From Nitrosopumilus sp. (GTDB taxonomy: Archaea; Thermoproteota; Nitrososphaeria; Nitrososphaerales; Nitrosopumilaceae), in assembly GCF_025699125.1 (NCBI RefSeq), contig NZ_JAILWC010000001.1, positions 662,204-726,203 of the forward strand: a DNA stretch of 64,000 nt, given 5' to 3'. The notes below the pieces were generated by a model. It saw only the letters and a program-made list of their open reading frames with translations. It did no database searches and was not told the origin of the DNA. Below are positions 24,411 through 33,047 of the stretch, piece after piece; the stretch's first letter is position 1, and every line of letters starts with the position of its first letter. The position numbers and the translations under genes were made by a program.

Positions 24411-24790
24411 GCCAATGATTCTTGAATCTTTTGTGTGTCTGTAAATTGCCTGAACTTGAAAATTTTGTTGTCCCTGATCTCATAGATGTGGGAAAATGGA
24501 ACATCAAATTCTTTTTCTTCCTTTGAGATTCCCGTATATCTTCCAATTACTATTACGTGGTTTTTTGAATCCAAATATTCTTCAGGAACTGCATGAAATT
24601 CCTTGAAATTTGATAACATGTTAGCAAAATAATCATTAAAGATTGCATCCAAGCCAACATATCTTCCACCGTGAGGCATTCCTTTCAGAGTGATCCATTC
24701 TAGTTTCTCATCACACAATTGCTGAATGGTTTTCATGTCTTTGTTTTTGAAAGCAAGATAGAATTTTTCTATTAGTTCTACATTGGACAT
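24407..24790 (-). CDS. SnoaL-like/NTF2-fold protein
   Basis: 127 aa with the ketosteroid isomerase-like cone fold pattern: VELIEKFYLAFKNKDMKTIQ, CDEKLEWITLKGMPHGGRYV, then GLDAIFNDYFANMLSNFKEF, SKNHVIVIGRYTGISK and FDVPFSHIYEIRDNKIFKFR. Members include isomerases, cyclases and ligand binders; active residues cannot be assigned here. It lies 80 nt downstream of aEF-2 on the same strand. Confidence 0.85.
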   Translation of the reverse strand: MSNVELIEKFYLAFKNKDMKTIQQLCDEKLEWITLKGMPHGGRYVGLDAIFNDYFANMLSNFKEFHAVPEEYLDSKNHVIVIGRYTGISKEEKEFDVPFSHIYEIRDNKIFKFRQFTDTQKIQESLA

Positions 24791-24870
24791 GAAATTTTGT
24801 AGGATCTTTGTTTCTTAAGATTTACGACAACGCAGCATCTTTTTGTTCCCAGAACGGGGAGATACCATTT

Positions 24871-27063
24871 TTACTCTTTATCGATAAACTCGTTAACACC
24901 TGGTGGATCTGGTGCCAATCCCTTTCTCTTCCTAATGTCAGCAACAGCTGGTCCTAACATTGATTTTGGGACTTCGGTCCATTCCTTAAATGAGGTATTC
25001 CAAGTTGCACGTCCAGCTGTTTGGCCCCTCATCTCTTCAGATAAAGTAAATGTTTCAGAAGCTGGAATCTCACCTGTAATAATGCTTGAAGCACCTTTTT
25101 GAGACATGTCCAATACTTTGCCTCTCTTTCCAGAAAGAACAGTTGCCACATTTCCAACCAAATCAGTAGGAACACGAACTTCAATAGCTAGAGTAGGTTC
25201 TAGAACTGCAGTTCCAGCAGTAAGTAAAGCGCCCATACATGCTCTTCGGGAAGCAGGACCCAATTGAGAAAGTCCTCTATGTGCGGTATCCTCATGAGGT
25301 ACAAAGTGAGTGAAGATAAACTTGCAATTCCTCATCTGTTCTTTACAGAGAGGTCCTTCTTTCATCACTTCTTCGAATCCGGAATTAATAGAATCAGTTG
25401 ATTCTTGTACAAATTGCACACCTTTAGTTCCGTTAATCAAAACATTTCCACGTGAATCAAATTTCATCACTCTCTTGATTGTGTCAGTATCCCATCCGGC
25501 CTTCTTTAGAAGTTCTGCCACCATCTTTTTATCTTTCATATCGCTGATTTCTCCTGTTCTTAACATGTGAGCAATTTCAGGTTCTAGCGGCTCTACTTTC
25601 ATGAAAATCTTATTGTGTCTGTTTGGAGATTTTGCCATGATTGGTTCGCAACTTCCCTTTACTGTTTCTCTATAGTTAATCAAAGGTTCAGATGTGACAA
25701 TTTCACATTTTGCGTCTTGAATTCTGTGTGTTGCGACATCAAGATGTAAAACTCCCATTCCCGCAACAATTGTCTCACCACTTTCTTCATCGATTTTCAC
25801 AATTAGGTTTGGATCCTCAATTGTTAGTTGTTTGAGAATTTCAACTAATTTAGGCAAATCTTTAGGATGTTTTGGTTCTATTGCAATTTGAACAACAGGC
25901 TCTGAAACATAGTGAACGCCTTCAAACATTGGAATGTCTTTAATGGAAGATAGCGTGTTTCCGGCTCTAGCTTCAGTTAGGCCAAGTAATGCAGGGATGT
26001 TTCCAGCACCAAGCTCGCCTACTTGTTCTCTTTGGTTTCCCATAAAGAAGTTAACAGATTGTACACGTCCCTCTCTTTTTGAATCTATAATGTTGATTGT
26101 TTGTCCATCTTTAATTTTACCAGAAAATAACCTCCCTATTGCTACAGGTCCCGCAGCAGGATCTAAAACCATATTCACAATCATCATAATTGTAGGACCA
26201 TCATCACTACATGCAAGTAATGCTTTTCCAACGTCGGATTCCAAATCACCTTTCCAAATTTGCGGAATCCTGTATTTTACTGCCTCATGTGGGGCAGGAT
26301 GATGTTTTACAACCATTCCAAGAACTGCATCAGCTAGAGGGGCTTTTTCTACGAGTTCATCTACTTTTTCGTTCTGATATGCATCAATTACATCTTTAAA
26401 TGAAATTCCTTTTTCTTTCATCAAATCAAGATTGATTGCCCACCTATCCTTTGCAGAGCCAAAAGTCACACTGGCGTCCTGGATTGATACTTTCCATTTT
26501 TCCTTGTATTCAGGTTCAGCATATGTGTCAATTAATTGATTAAAGTTTGATACAACATCTGCCAATTGCTGTTGCATCTTTTCTGGCGTTAATCTTAGTT
26601 CTTTGATGAGTCTATCAACTTTATTGATAAACAAAACGGGTTTTACACGCTCTTCTAGTGCCATTCTAGTTACAGTTTCAGTTTGAGTCATAATACCTTC
26701 TACAGCATCACAGACCACAACTGCACCGTCAATTGCTCTAAGACTTCGAATCACCCTTCCACTAAAGTCGACGTGGCCAGGTGTATCAATCATGTTTATG
26801 ACATATTCTTTATTGTTTTTTGTAAAGTGTAAAGTAACATTTGCCTGATAAATTGTAATTCCTCTTGCTTGTTCTTCTTTGTCAAAGTCCATTGCCAAAG
26901 CTTTTCCAGCAGCAGATGGAGCGATAATTCCAGAGTTTGCCAAAAGACTGTCACTCATGGTAGTCTTTCCATGGTCAACATGAGCGATAACACCAAAGTT
27001 TCGGATTTGATCCTTGTTCTTAATGATTTTAAGAACTTCTCCTGTTGACTTGAATTTTACCAT
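24871..27063 (-). CDS. fusA: Translation elongation factor aEF-2
   Basis: GTPase that drives ribosomal translocation. G1 AHVDHGKTT at residues 27-35, switch/G2 RGITIYQANVTLHF, G3 DTPGHVDF and G4 NKVD are all present. Domain IV carries the diphthamide loop HEDTAHRGLSQLGPASRR (His of AHRG is the expected modified residue). 730 aa, normal for archaea, ending NEFIDKE. Its 3' end is of interest as a reported integration target for thaumarchaeal casposons. Confidence 0.98.
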   Translation of the reverse strand: MVKFKSTGEVLKIIKNKDQIRNFGVIAHVDHGKTTMSDSLLANSGIIAPSAAGKALAMDFDKEEQARGITIYQANVTLHFTKNNKEYVINMIDTPGHVDFSGRVIRSLRAIDGAVVVCDAVEGIMTQTETVTRMALEERVKPVLFINKVDRLIKELRLTPEKMQQQLADVVSNFNQLIDTYAEPEYKEKWKVSIQDASVTFGSAKDRWAINLDLMKEKGISFKDVIDAYQNEKVDELVEKAPLADAVLGMVVKHHPAPHEAVKYRIPQIWKGDLESDVGKALLACSDDGPTIMMIVNMVLDPAAGPVAIGRLFSGKIKDGQTINIIDSKREGRVQSVNFFMGNQREQVGELGAGNIPALLGLTEARAGNTLSSIKDIPMFEGVHYVSEPVVQIAIEPKHPKDLPKLVEILKQLTIEDPNLIVKIDEESGETIVAGMGVLHLDVATHRIQDAKCEIVTSEPLINYRETVKGSCEPIMAKSPNRHNKIFMKVEPLEPEIAHMLRTGEISDMKDKKMVAELLKKAGWDTDTIKRVMKFDSRGNVLINGTKGVQFVQESTDSINSGFEEVMKEGPLCKEQMRNCKFIFTHFVPHEDTAHRGLSQLGPASRRACMGALLTAGTAVLEPTLAIEVRVPTDLVGNVATVLSGKRGKVLDMSQKGASSIITGEIPASETFTLSEEMRGQTAGRATWNTSFKEWTEVPKSMLGPAVADIRKRKGLAPDPPGVNEFIDKE

Positions 27064-27111
27064 ATTCGCAGACCCTAATATTCAGCTATTAAACCTTAGC
27101 CTTAGAAAAGA

Positions 27112-28017
27112 TCAATAGATCATTCGATTTGAAACATTACGAATATTTTCTGCCGTGACAAAATGACATTCATTCTTCTTTTTCCTTTTGGCCTCATTAA
27201 GAGAAATGAATTGTGAAAAAAATATACAGTAAACCATTTGAGAAATCTTTTCAGAGGGCATGTTTGGGTGAATGACATTGATTCCAATCTTTTGGAGATT
27301 TTGTGCCAGTTGTGTATTGTAAGAGTTTTTTGCCTCAAAAATTATTACCGTATCACCTTTTTTTGAAGAAAATAACTCCATGTGAGAGAATTGTTCTATT
27401 CGGCAATAGTGCGAATCATAGCCTAAAATTTCATAAAATTTTGCAGCGCAATACATAGCTAAAGGAAAGGTATAGAAATTTCCTAAAACAAAAAGTCTTT
27501 TTGAGATTTTTGCTTTTTTTGCATCAGATTTTGCTTTAAGAAATAATACATTATTTTTTGGAATAGTTATTTTTCTTACGAGAGAAACACATGTGAGGGC
27601 ACTTTCTAAAAAAGATATGCTTCCAGCGGTAAAGACACCATGGTTTCCAGCAGTAAGCAGAATGGTTTCATTAGATGTTTTTGCCAATTTGCTTTTAGGT
27701 TGAGAGGTTATCGCAGTTGTTTTTTTTGCAATTTTTGCAACTCTAATGTTAGTAATAGTATTTCCAGATATAGATACAAAATAGACATGTTTTGATTTTA
27801 CTAATTCTCTATTTGAATACAAATCTAACGGGTCCATTGCTTTTACAAGACCGTTTGAAAATGACTCGGCTAACATTGCAGATGCAAAAGAATCACCACT
27901 GCCAGAAAACAGTATGTTTTTTTGGAGGTTTTGAGATATTGGATTTTGTTTTTGGAATGATTTTAAAAAATCTAATTCAAGTTCTATGTCTTTCTCATAT
28001 GCTACAATTGAATTCAT
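27112..28017 (-). CDS. SIS-domain sugar-phosphate binding protein
   Basis: 301 aa from ATG 28017; a TTG at 28059 would add 14 residues of weak coding quality. Two sugar isomerase (SIS) halves are suggested: NILFSGSGDSFASAMLAESF with VYFVSISGNTITNIRVAKIA, and later KRLFVLGNFYTFPLAMYCAA and GYDSHYCRIEQFSHMELFSS. The G-S-G-D-S and I-S-G-N-T motifs match phosphosugar binding in GlmS/isomerase proteins. Exact substrate unknown. Lies upstream of aEF-2 and divergent from mqnD. Confidence 0.85.
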   Translation of the reverse strand: MNSIVAYEKDIELELDFLKSFQKQNPISQNLQKNILFSGSGDSFASAMLAESFSNGLVKAMDPLDLYSNRELVKSKHVYFVSISGNTITNIRVAKIAKKTTAITSQPKSKLAKTSNETILLTAGNHGVFTAGSISFLESALTCVSLVRKITIPKNNVLFLKAKSDAKKAKISKRLFVLGNFYTFPLAMYCAAKFYEILGYDSHYCRIEQFSHMELFSSKKGDTVIIFEAKNSYNTQLAQNLQKIGINVIHPNMPSEKISQMVYCIFFSQFISLNEAKRKKKNECHFVTAENIRNVSNRMIY

Positions 28018-28100
28018 AATATCAAGATATTTCAGATGTATATTAGAAAAACGATTCAAGATAGATTTTAGTATTTATTACGAGAATTTAGGAAATAAAT

Positions 28101-28928
28101 ATGGAAATTTCTGTAGGACATACTCCTGATTCGGATGACGCATTCATGTTTTATGGAATGTTTACAGGCAAAGTTCCATCTCCAGATTTTAAAGTGAATC
28201 ATGTAATTGAAGATATTGAGAAACTAAATCGTAAAGCTACAGATCCAGAACTTGATGTCACAGCAGTTTCAGTGCATGCATGTGCATACATACCAGGATA
28301 TACAATTTTGAGAAGTGGCGGAAGTTTTGGAATAGGGTATGGGCCAATTGTTACAGCTAGAGAACAAAAATCAATTGACGAACTAAAGAAATGCAAAATT
28401 GCAATTCCGGGAAAAATGACATCTGCATTTTTACTACTTCAGCTAATGATTGGGAAATTCGATTTTGTGGAAATGAATTTCAGTGATATTCCTGAAGCAG
28501 TGAAAACAGGAAAAGTCGATGCAGGGCTAGTAATTCACGAAACCCAATTATCATACGCACAAGAAGGAAATGTCAAGATTTTAGATGTTGGAGAATGGTG
28601 GGATAAGACGACAGATGGTCTGCCTGTGCCTCTCGGAATCAATGTTATGAGAACAGATTTGGGCATGGATACAATTGTAAAGTTTGACAAATATCTGCAA
28701 TCATCGATTGAATTTGGTTTGAAGAATTTTGATGACGCATTAGAATACGCGATGCAGTATTCCAGAGGAAAGAAACGAGACTTGATTGAAAAGTTTGTAA
28801 AAATGTATGTCAATCAGGTCACAGTCAATATGGGGGATCCAGGTGAAAAATCAATTAGAAAACTCTTTGAAATGGCAAAAGAGAAAAAATTAGTTCCAAA
28901 TTTTCAGATAAGCATAGCCACCAAGTAA
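28101..28928 (+). CDS. mqnD: 1,4-dihydroxy-6-naphthoate synthase-like (MqnD)
   Basis: Late step of the futalosine menaquinone pathway. The start EISVGHTPDSDDAFMFYGMF is the MqnD hallmark (S/TPDSDDAFMFYG); further matches are DVTAVSVHACAYI, FGIGYGPIVTARE, IAIPGKMTSAFLLLQLMIG and a KVDAGLVIHETQLSYAQEG segment. 275 aa is typical. With MqnE at 31221 it supports menaquinone synthesis by the futalosine route. A small unassigned gene follows 26 nt downstream. Confidence 0.92.
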   Translation: MEISVGHTPDSDDAFMFYGMFTGKVPSPDFKVNHVIEDIEKLNRKATDPELDVTAVSVHACAYIPGYTILRSGGSFGIGYGPIVTAREQKSIDELKKCKIAIPGKMTSAFLLLQLMIGKFDFVEMNFSDIPEAVKTGKVDAGLVIHETQLSYAQEGNVKILDVGEWWDKTTDGLPVPLGINVMRTDLGMDTIVKFDKYLQSSIEFGLKNFDDALEYAMQYSRGKKRDLIEKFVKMYVNQVTVNMGDPGEKSIRKLFEMAKEKKLVPNFQISIATK

Positions 28929-28954
28929 TTATAGAACAAAAAAAATTTCAAAAT

Positions 28955-29245
28955 ATGGGAGACGGAATTGGTGGTGCCGTGATTGGAATTCTAACAAACA
29001 ATGCATTTGAACTACTTGTAAGTCACACAAGAAAAGATAATCAGGAAGAATATGGTAAAACAGAAAAAATTATGATTGCAAAAGTGGATGATCCTGAACA
29101 ACCACAATATGGCGAAACAACCAAAGAAGATTTAGAACGTGCATTGAAAGGAAAATTTGTCTCATGTAATGTACAATACAGAGATTCAAAGACAGATGTT
29201 CTTGTGTGCAATGTTTTTGTTCAAAAACCACCTGAGGGATTTTAA
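28955..29245 (+). CDS. Conserved-looking hypothetical protein, 96 aa
   Basis: Begins with a Gly-rich hydrophobic MGDGIGGAVIGILTNNAFEL, then acidic KVDDPEQPQYGETTKEDLER and a beta-rich KFVSCNVQYRDSKTDVLVCN end. Follows mqnD by 26 nt, so likely the same transcript. No family recognised. Confidence 0.65.
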   Translation: MGDGIGGAVIGILTNNAFELLVSHTRKDNQEEYGKTEKIMIAKVDDPEQPQYGETTKEDLERALKGKFVSCNVQYRDSKTDVLVCNVFVQKPPEGF

Positions 29246-29316
29246 TTACTAAATTTTGATAAAACTCTTTTTAATATTTCAGATGCTTTATTAGATTAAA
29301 AAAACAAAGTTACAAT

Positions 29317-29439
29317 ATGAAGATATGTAAAAAATGCGATGTGGAGATGGAAATTGTAAATCCACAAGAAAAAAGAAGAGGCAATGAGCAAAAAAACATG
29401 CAGTCAGAATACTATTGCCCAAAATGCAACCATTTTTAG
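29317..29439 (+). CDS. Zinc-ribbon microprotein, 40 aa
   Basis: ATG 29317 gives MKICKKCDVEMEIVNPQEKR, a short charged linker and YYCPKCNHF. The CxxC-x27-CxxC layout is a complete zinc-ribbon knuckle pair in 40 residues. One of several such microproteins in this window. Confidence 0.7.
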   Translation: MKICKKCDVEMEIVNPQEKRRGNEQKNMQSEYYCPKCNHF

Positions 29440-29503
29440 CATTAATAAATTTGATACTAGAACAACACGCTTAAGTTAACAATTTTAGTATAAAAATAGT
29501 AAT

Positions 29504-29776
29504 TTGAGTTTGATTTGTAAAAGATGTGATATCGAATTTCATGGGAGAACAGATAGAGAATTAATTTGTGAGTCATGTAATGCTCAGTTGGAATTACTAG
29601 ACAAAGAGAGAAAAGCAAATGATGAAAGGATTAGGAAGCTTGAAGAACACAAGAAATCAGAATTGGAAAATCCGACATCAGAAGAGACTATGAAAAGGAT
29701 AGAGCGCAATTTGCAAATAGAGTATAAAAAACGTGAGGGAATAATTAAAACGATCAAATCCAAAGATAGGTTCTAA
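29504..29776 (+). CDS. Zinc-ribbon plus coiled-coil protein
   Basis: 90 aa starting with TTG at 29504. N-terminal knuckles ICKRCDIEFHG and ELICESCNAQLE (CxxC-x14-CxxC), followed by a long charged helix (DERIRKLEEHKKSELENPTS, then MKRIERNLQIEYKKREGII). A TATAAAAATAG stretch about 10-15 nt upstream suggests a leaderless mRNA, though the spacing is short. Role unknown, perhaps a nucleic-acid or protein adaptor. Confidence 0.65.
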   Translation: MSLICKRCDIEFHGRTDRELICESCNAQLELLDKERKANDERIRKLEEHKKSELENPTSEETMKRIERNLQIEYKKREGIIKTIKSKDRF

Positions 29777-29873
29777 AATTATTTTTAAAATAATATAAGA
29801 AATTCAAATGAATTGGTCAAAAATTTTGAAACAAGAAAATGCCTAATATATGATGAAATATCATCTATTATCG

Positions 29874-30152
29874 ATGATTCTGGTAGACAAGAAAATACTT
29901 GCAGGAGGTCTTGCGATGATTATTGTCGGAGTCATCCTTGTAGTAAATATTAGTGCAACAATGCCCGCAGGCCAAGCAGGAATGACAGAAGAAGAAGTAG
30001 TTGATTTGCTTATTGCCCAACAAGAAAATCAAGACTATAACACATTAGCAGGAATCTTAATCGGGGTAGGATTTTTGTTGGTATTGATTAGTTTTGGAGC
30101 TAGAAGAAAGAAAGACAGTGCAAAAAGAAAGGAGAAAAAGCCTGCCGAATAA
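29874..30152 (+). CDS. Small two-span membrane protein
   Basis: 92 aa if started at ATG 29874 (MILVDKKILAGGLAMIIVGV); two in-frame ATGs upstream (29850, 29853) would add eight residues. Two hydrophobic segments (LAGGLAMIIVGVILVVNISA and NTLAGILIGVGFLLVLISFG) flank an acidic loop TEEEVVDLLIAQQ, and the tail is strongly basic (RRKKDSAKRKEKKPAE). No motif. Confidence 0.65.
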   Translation: MILVDKKILAGGLAMIIVGVILVVNISATMPAGQAGMTEEEVVDLLIAQQENQDYNTLAGILIGVGFLLVLISFGARRKKDSAKRKEKKPAE

Positions 30153-30160
30153 TCGAAAAA

Positions 30161-30274
30161 CTATTTTCGATATAATTCAAATTTCTTTTTACAATTACCA
30201 CAAAATCGTTGTTTAGTTTTTCTACTTTCAGTTCCCAACGGTGAACCACACCTATCACATTTCTCTTTAATCAT
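30161..30274 (-). CDS. Zinc-ribbon microprotein, 37 aa
   Basis: ATG 30274 gives MIKEKCDRCGSPLGTESRKT followed by KQRFCGNCKKKFELYRK. CxxC-x15-CxxC with basic surroundings, a minimal zinc ribbon likely to touch RNA or DNA. Convergent with the membrane-protein gene that ends at 30152. Confidence 0.7.
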   Translation of the reverse strand: MIKEKCDRCGSPLGTESRKTKQRFCGNCKKKFELYRK

Positions 30275-30421
30275 TTTAGGTTCTTAAATCCCTGTAGGAT
30301 GTTCTCATCTTTTCATTGAAAGGAAACAGTAGTATAAGTAATTAATCATTTATCAAAATGTACCATTAAAAAATACACATGTCAGGATCGAATGTTTTTG
30401 AAATAAGATAAAAAAATAGAG

Positions 30422-30580
30422 TTATTCCTTATAATGGACTAACAATGCACTATCCATTACAGGTAAAACTGCAATAATGTTTTCGCCTTTTTGGGATAGA
30501 AATTCATTTACTACATCTTGAAGGTAAATTCCTTCAGATAGCTGTTTCGATTCAAAATAGCGGATTTTGTGAATCATCAT
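30422..30580 (-). CDS. Hypothetical small protein, 52 aa
   Basis: ATG 30580 (a second ATG follows immediately). MMIHKIRYFESKQLSEGIYL, then QDVVNEFLSQKGENIIAVLP and DSALLVHYKE: an alpha-beta pattern with good codon composition. No motif. The GT-rich region before it contains a hairpin (30626-30645) reading toward this gene. Confidence 0.55.
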   Translation of the reverse strand: MMIHKIRYFESKQLSEGIYLQDVVNEFLSQKGENIIAVLPVMDSALLVHYKE

Positions 30581-30625
30581 AAATTAGTGTGAACTTGGAG
30601 GTATTAACAATTTAAAAAAAGAACC

Positions 30626-30645
30626 TCCCAGATACGGTTCTGGGA
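30626..30645 (-). terminator. Hairpin followed by a T-run on the minus strand
   Basis: TCCCAGA (30626-30632), 6-nt loop, TCTGGGA (30639-30645): seven perfect pairs. Read on the minus strand it is followed by GGTTCTTTTTTTAAATTG, which looks like an intrinsic terminator. No minus-strand gene is seen in the 270 nt upstream, so it may instead end a small RNA or be a leader hairpin of the gene at 30422. Confidence 0.4.
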
Positions 30646-30751
30646 ATTGATCAAACATGCATGTAAAAAAATAATTTCAGAGATTTTGTGAAAATTATCA
30701 CCATAAATTCAGAATTAGTTTCCTAATATACTAGATAGGGATACATAAAAC

Positions 30752-30862
30752 ATGAAATATTGCCATGATTGCTTAACTCCAATCAATCGAAATTCATCAG
30801 AAGAGTATTGTAGTTTTTGTAAACGTGATAGAGCAGATAAAATAATCAACCCTACACCGTAA
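30752..30862 (+). CDS. Zinc-ribbon microprotein, 36 aa
   Basis: ATG 30752 gives MKYCHDCLTPINRNSSEEYC, then SFCKRDRADKIINPTP. CxxC-x12-CxxC in 36 residues. Followed 57 nt later by the thiamine-binding-type gene on the same strand. Confidence 0.7.
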   Translation: MKYCHDCLTPINRNSSEEYCSFCKRDRADKIINPTP

Positions 30863-30918
30863 ACTCTTCAATTTATCATAGAAGATATAATTATGTAAAA
30901 AATCATTATAAAATAATC

Positions 30919-31224
30919 TTGATTCAGGCTGAAATTTCCATATATCCGATGGCCACAAAGACTACAAGTGCAAGTTTTTACATTGCAAAGGCAATCGAAT
31001 CAATTCAGAATATTGAGAATTTAAGATATCAAGTGAATCCTATGGGAACAATTTTGGAATCAGACAACATCGATGTAATTAATAGTGCTACAAAAACAAT
31101 GATGGAAGTAGTTCATAATCTTGGAATTGCAAGAGTCGAAGTTGTGATAAAAATTGATTCAAGAAGAGACAAACAGATTAGAATGGAAGAAAAATTAGAA
31201 TCTATAAAAAAGCAAATGACTTAG
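30919..31224 (+). CDS. MTH1187/YkoF-type thiamine-binding-like protein (DUF77)
   Basis: 101 aa starting at TTG 30919 about 10 nt behind TTATAAAATAATC. The pattern IQAEISIYPMATKTTSASFY, YQVNPMGTILESDN and RVEVVIKIDSRRDKQIRMEE matches the MTH1187 family, ferredoxin-like folds that bind thiamine or related small molecules. The stop overlaps convergently with mqnE by 4 nt. Confidence 0.8.
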   Translation: MIQAEISIYPMATKTTSASFYIAKAIESIQNIENLRYQVNPMGTILESDNIDVINSATKTMMEVVHNLGIARVEVVIKIDSRRDKQIRMEEKLESIKKQMT

Positions 31225-32318
31225 AATTCTTGCAATATTCCAAAATGAGTATTTCTCTGTGCAGGGGATCGTCCAATTTCTTTTACCATAGTTGCCAGTT
31301 CTTCAATGGATGACGCAGTAGGTTTTCCTGCAGCACGATAGATTTCCTCAGAAAATGCAGTTCCAACTAAATCGCTTCCTCCATTTGACAATGCAACTTG
31401 AGCAAGCTTCTTTCCATATGCAACCCAATAAACAGAGATATTATTTAGAACATTTGCAAGCATTAATCTGGACAATGCTATTATCTTCAAATCATATAAT
31501 GATGAACATTCATTATTGACTAGATGCTGTTGCTCTAATTCAGTATTATCCAAACTAAACTTTAACGGAATTAATGTAATGAATCCTTTGGTCTTTTTTT
31601 GTAATTCGCGAATTTTAATTAAATGATCAATGATGTGTTCTGGTTTTTCTATATGTCCGTATAGCATTGTGACATTACTTTGAATTCCCATATTATGTGC
31701 CTCTTCAATTACATCAAGCCATTGTTGCCCAGTGCATTTTCCCCTTACAATCTTATCCCGGATGTCAGGATGGAATAGTTCTGCTCCTCCACCAGGCATT
31801 GAATCAAGCCCGGCATCCTTGAGACGGGATAGAATTTCTTTCGTAGAATTTTTAGTTAATTTGGATAAAAAGAAAATCTCAGCTGCTGTAAGTGCTTTGA
31901 TGTTTAATTGAGGATGATTTTTTTTGATAACTTTCATCATATCTTCATAATATTCCAGCGGGAGTGTCGGATGAAATCCCCCTACAATATGAACTTCAGT
32001 TGCGCCCATCTGTTTTGCAATGCCGACGCGTTGTTCGATTTCTTGAGAAGTTAGAGTATATGCATCATCAGCACCATCTTTTCGATAAAAGGCACACATC
32101 TGACAGCTTGCAGCACACACATTGGTATAGTTCATGTAGTAAGATGCCGCAAAAGTAACGGTATCTCCAACTAGTTTTTTTCGCGAATTATCTGCAACGG
32201 CGGCAAGAATGTGTTGGTTGTCATAATTCATCAGTTCAAGACCGTCTTTATAGGACAATTCTTCCCCGGCTATTGCACGATCTAATGCTTGAGAATCCCC
32301 AACTAGTTGCTCTAACAT
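31221..32318 (-). CDS. mqnE: Aminofutalosine synthase MqnE (radical SAM)
   Basis: 365 aa radical SAM enzyme of the futalosine menaquinone route. The [4Fe-4S] motif CxxxCxxC is C68, C72, C75 (VCAASCQMCAF). Family strings include VHIVGGFHPTLPLEYYEDMM, ALTAAEIFFLSKLT, SMPGGGAELFHPDIR and ISVYWVAYGKKLAQVALSNG with GGSDLVGT, which fit MqnE better than the related MqnC or F420 CofH. The partner gene mqnD is 3 kb away on the opposite strand. CofH-like alternatives cannot be fully excluded by eye. Confidence 0.85.
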   Translation of the reverse strand: MLEQLVGDSQALDRAIAGEELSYKDGLELMNYDNQHILAAVADNSRKKLVGDTVTFAASYYMNYTNVCAASCQMCAFYRKDGADDAYTLTSQEIEQRVGIAKQMGATEVHIVGGFHPTLPLEYYEDMMKVIKKNHPQLNIKALTAAEIFFLSKLTKNSTKEILSRLKDAGLDSMPGGGAELFHPDIRDKIVRGKCTGQQWLDVIEEAHNMGIQSNVTMLYGHIEKPEHIIDHLIKIRELQKKTKGFITLIPLKFSLDNTELEQQHLVNNECSSLYDLKIIALSRLMLANVLNNISVYWVAYGKKLAQVALSNGGSDLVGTAFSEEIYRAAGKPTASSIEELATMVKEIGRSPAQRNTHFGILQEF

Positions 32319-32383
32319 ATTATTTCATGTTCTCATCATGATATATTCCTTATAGTCTCAAAAGATAAGTAATCCAAACTAAT

Positions 32384-32566
32384 ATGATCTGCATGGTACT
32401 TCCGTTAGTTGATGAGCACAAACCAAAATGTTACTTGTGTCATGAAGGATTCGAAAACATTGAAAAGTTAAGAGAGCATCAAAAATTAAAGCACAAAGAA
32501 TTCTCAGAATCACACGAAAATAACATCAAGAGACAGCCAGCACCCGGCGATGTTACTGTGTTTTAG
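32384..32566 (+). CDS. Small C2H2 zinc-finger protein
   Basis: 60 aa. The finger is CYLCHEGFENIEKLREHQKL followed by KH: CxxC-x12-H-x4-H, close to the classical C2H2 spacing. An in-frame ATG three codons in (32393) is an alternative start. A short basic/polar tail (NIKRQPAPGDVTVF) follows. Likely nucleic-acid binding. Overlaps the convergent TPR gene by 14 nt. Confidence 0.75.
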   Translation: MICMVLPLVDEHKPKCYLCHEGFENIEKLREHQKLKHKEFSESHENNIKRQPAPGDVTVF

Positions 32567-33047
32567 ATTTCTTCTTTATTGATTTTAGCAAATCTTGAGC
32601 AAATTCTTTTGAGATATTTGCCAAATCATAATCTTTGTCAATAGATAGTGCTTTTTTGAAATGCTTTATCGCATCTTGTAATTCTCCAATTTCCCCTAAT
32701 GAGAGACCTTTGTAGGCAAGGGCCATTGCACATTTTTTATCAATTTTTAGAGCCACATCATAACATCCTATTGCCTCAAGATACTTTTGATCTGAATGCA
32801 ATGCAGTTCCTTTATTCAGTATTGCATCAAGAAAATTAGGGGAAATTGCAAGGGCTTTATCATATGTTCGGATTGCTTGTTTTATTCGACCCATGTTTTG
32901 GAGGGTCACTCCCTTGTCTACTAGGGCATTAATATTATCAGGTTCTTCCCTGAGTACTAAATCATATAATCTAAGTGCATCATCAAAATTCTCCTCATCT
33001 GCAAACTCAAAGGCTTGGTCTAGCATCTTATCTACTTTATCACTCAT
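32553..33047 (-). CDS. TPR-repeat protein
   Basis: 164 aa from ATG 33047 (MSDKVDKMLDQAFEFADEEN); an ATG at 33062 would add five residues. Four tetratricopeptide repeats can be traced: FDDALRLYDLVLREEPDNIN, IKQAIRTYDKALAISPNFLD, YLEAIGCYDVALKIDKKCAM and LQDAIKHFKKALSIDKDYD, each with the W/L-A-P spacing. A basic tail KKKSKTQ closes it. A protein-interaction scaffold; partner unknown. Confidence 0.88.
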   Translation of the reverse strand: MSDKVDKMLDQAFEFADEENFDDALRLYDLVLREEPDNINALVDKGVTLQNMGRIKQAIRTYDKALAISPNFLDAILNKGTALHSDQKYLEAIGCYDVALKIDKKCAMALAYKGLSLGEIGELQDAIKHFKKALSIDKDYDLANISKEFAQDLLKSIKKKSKTQ

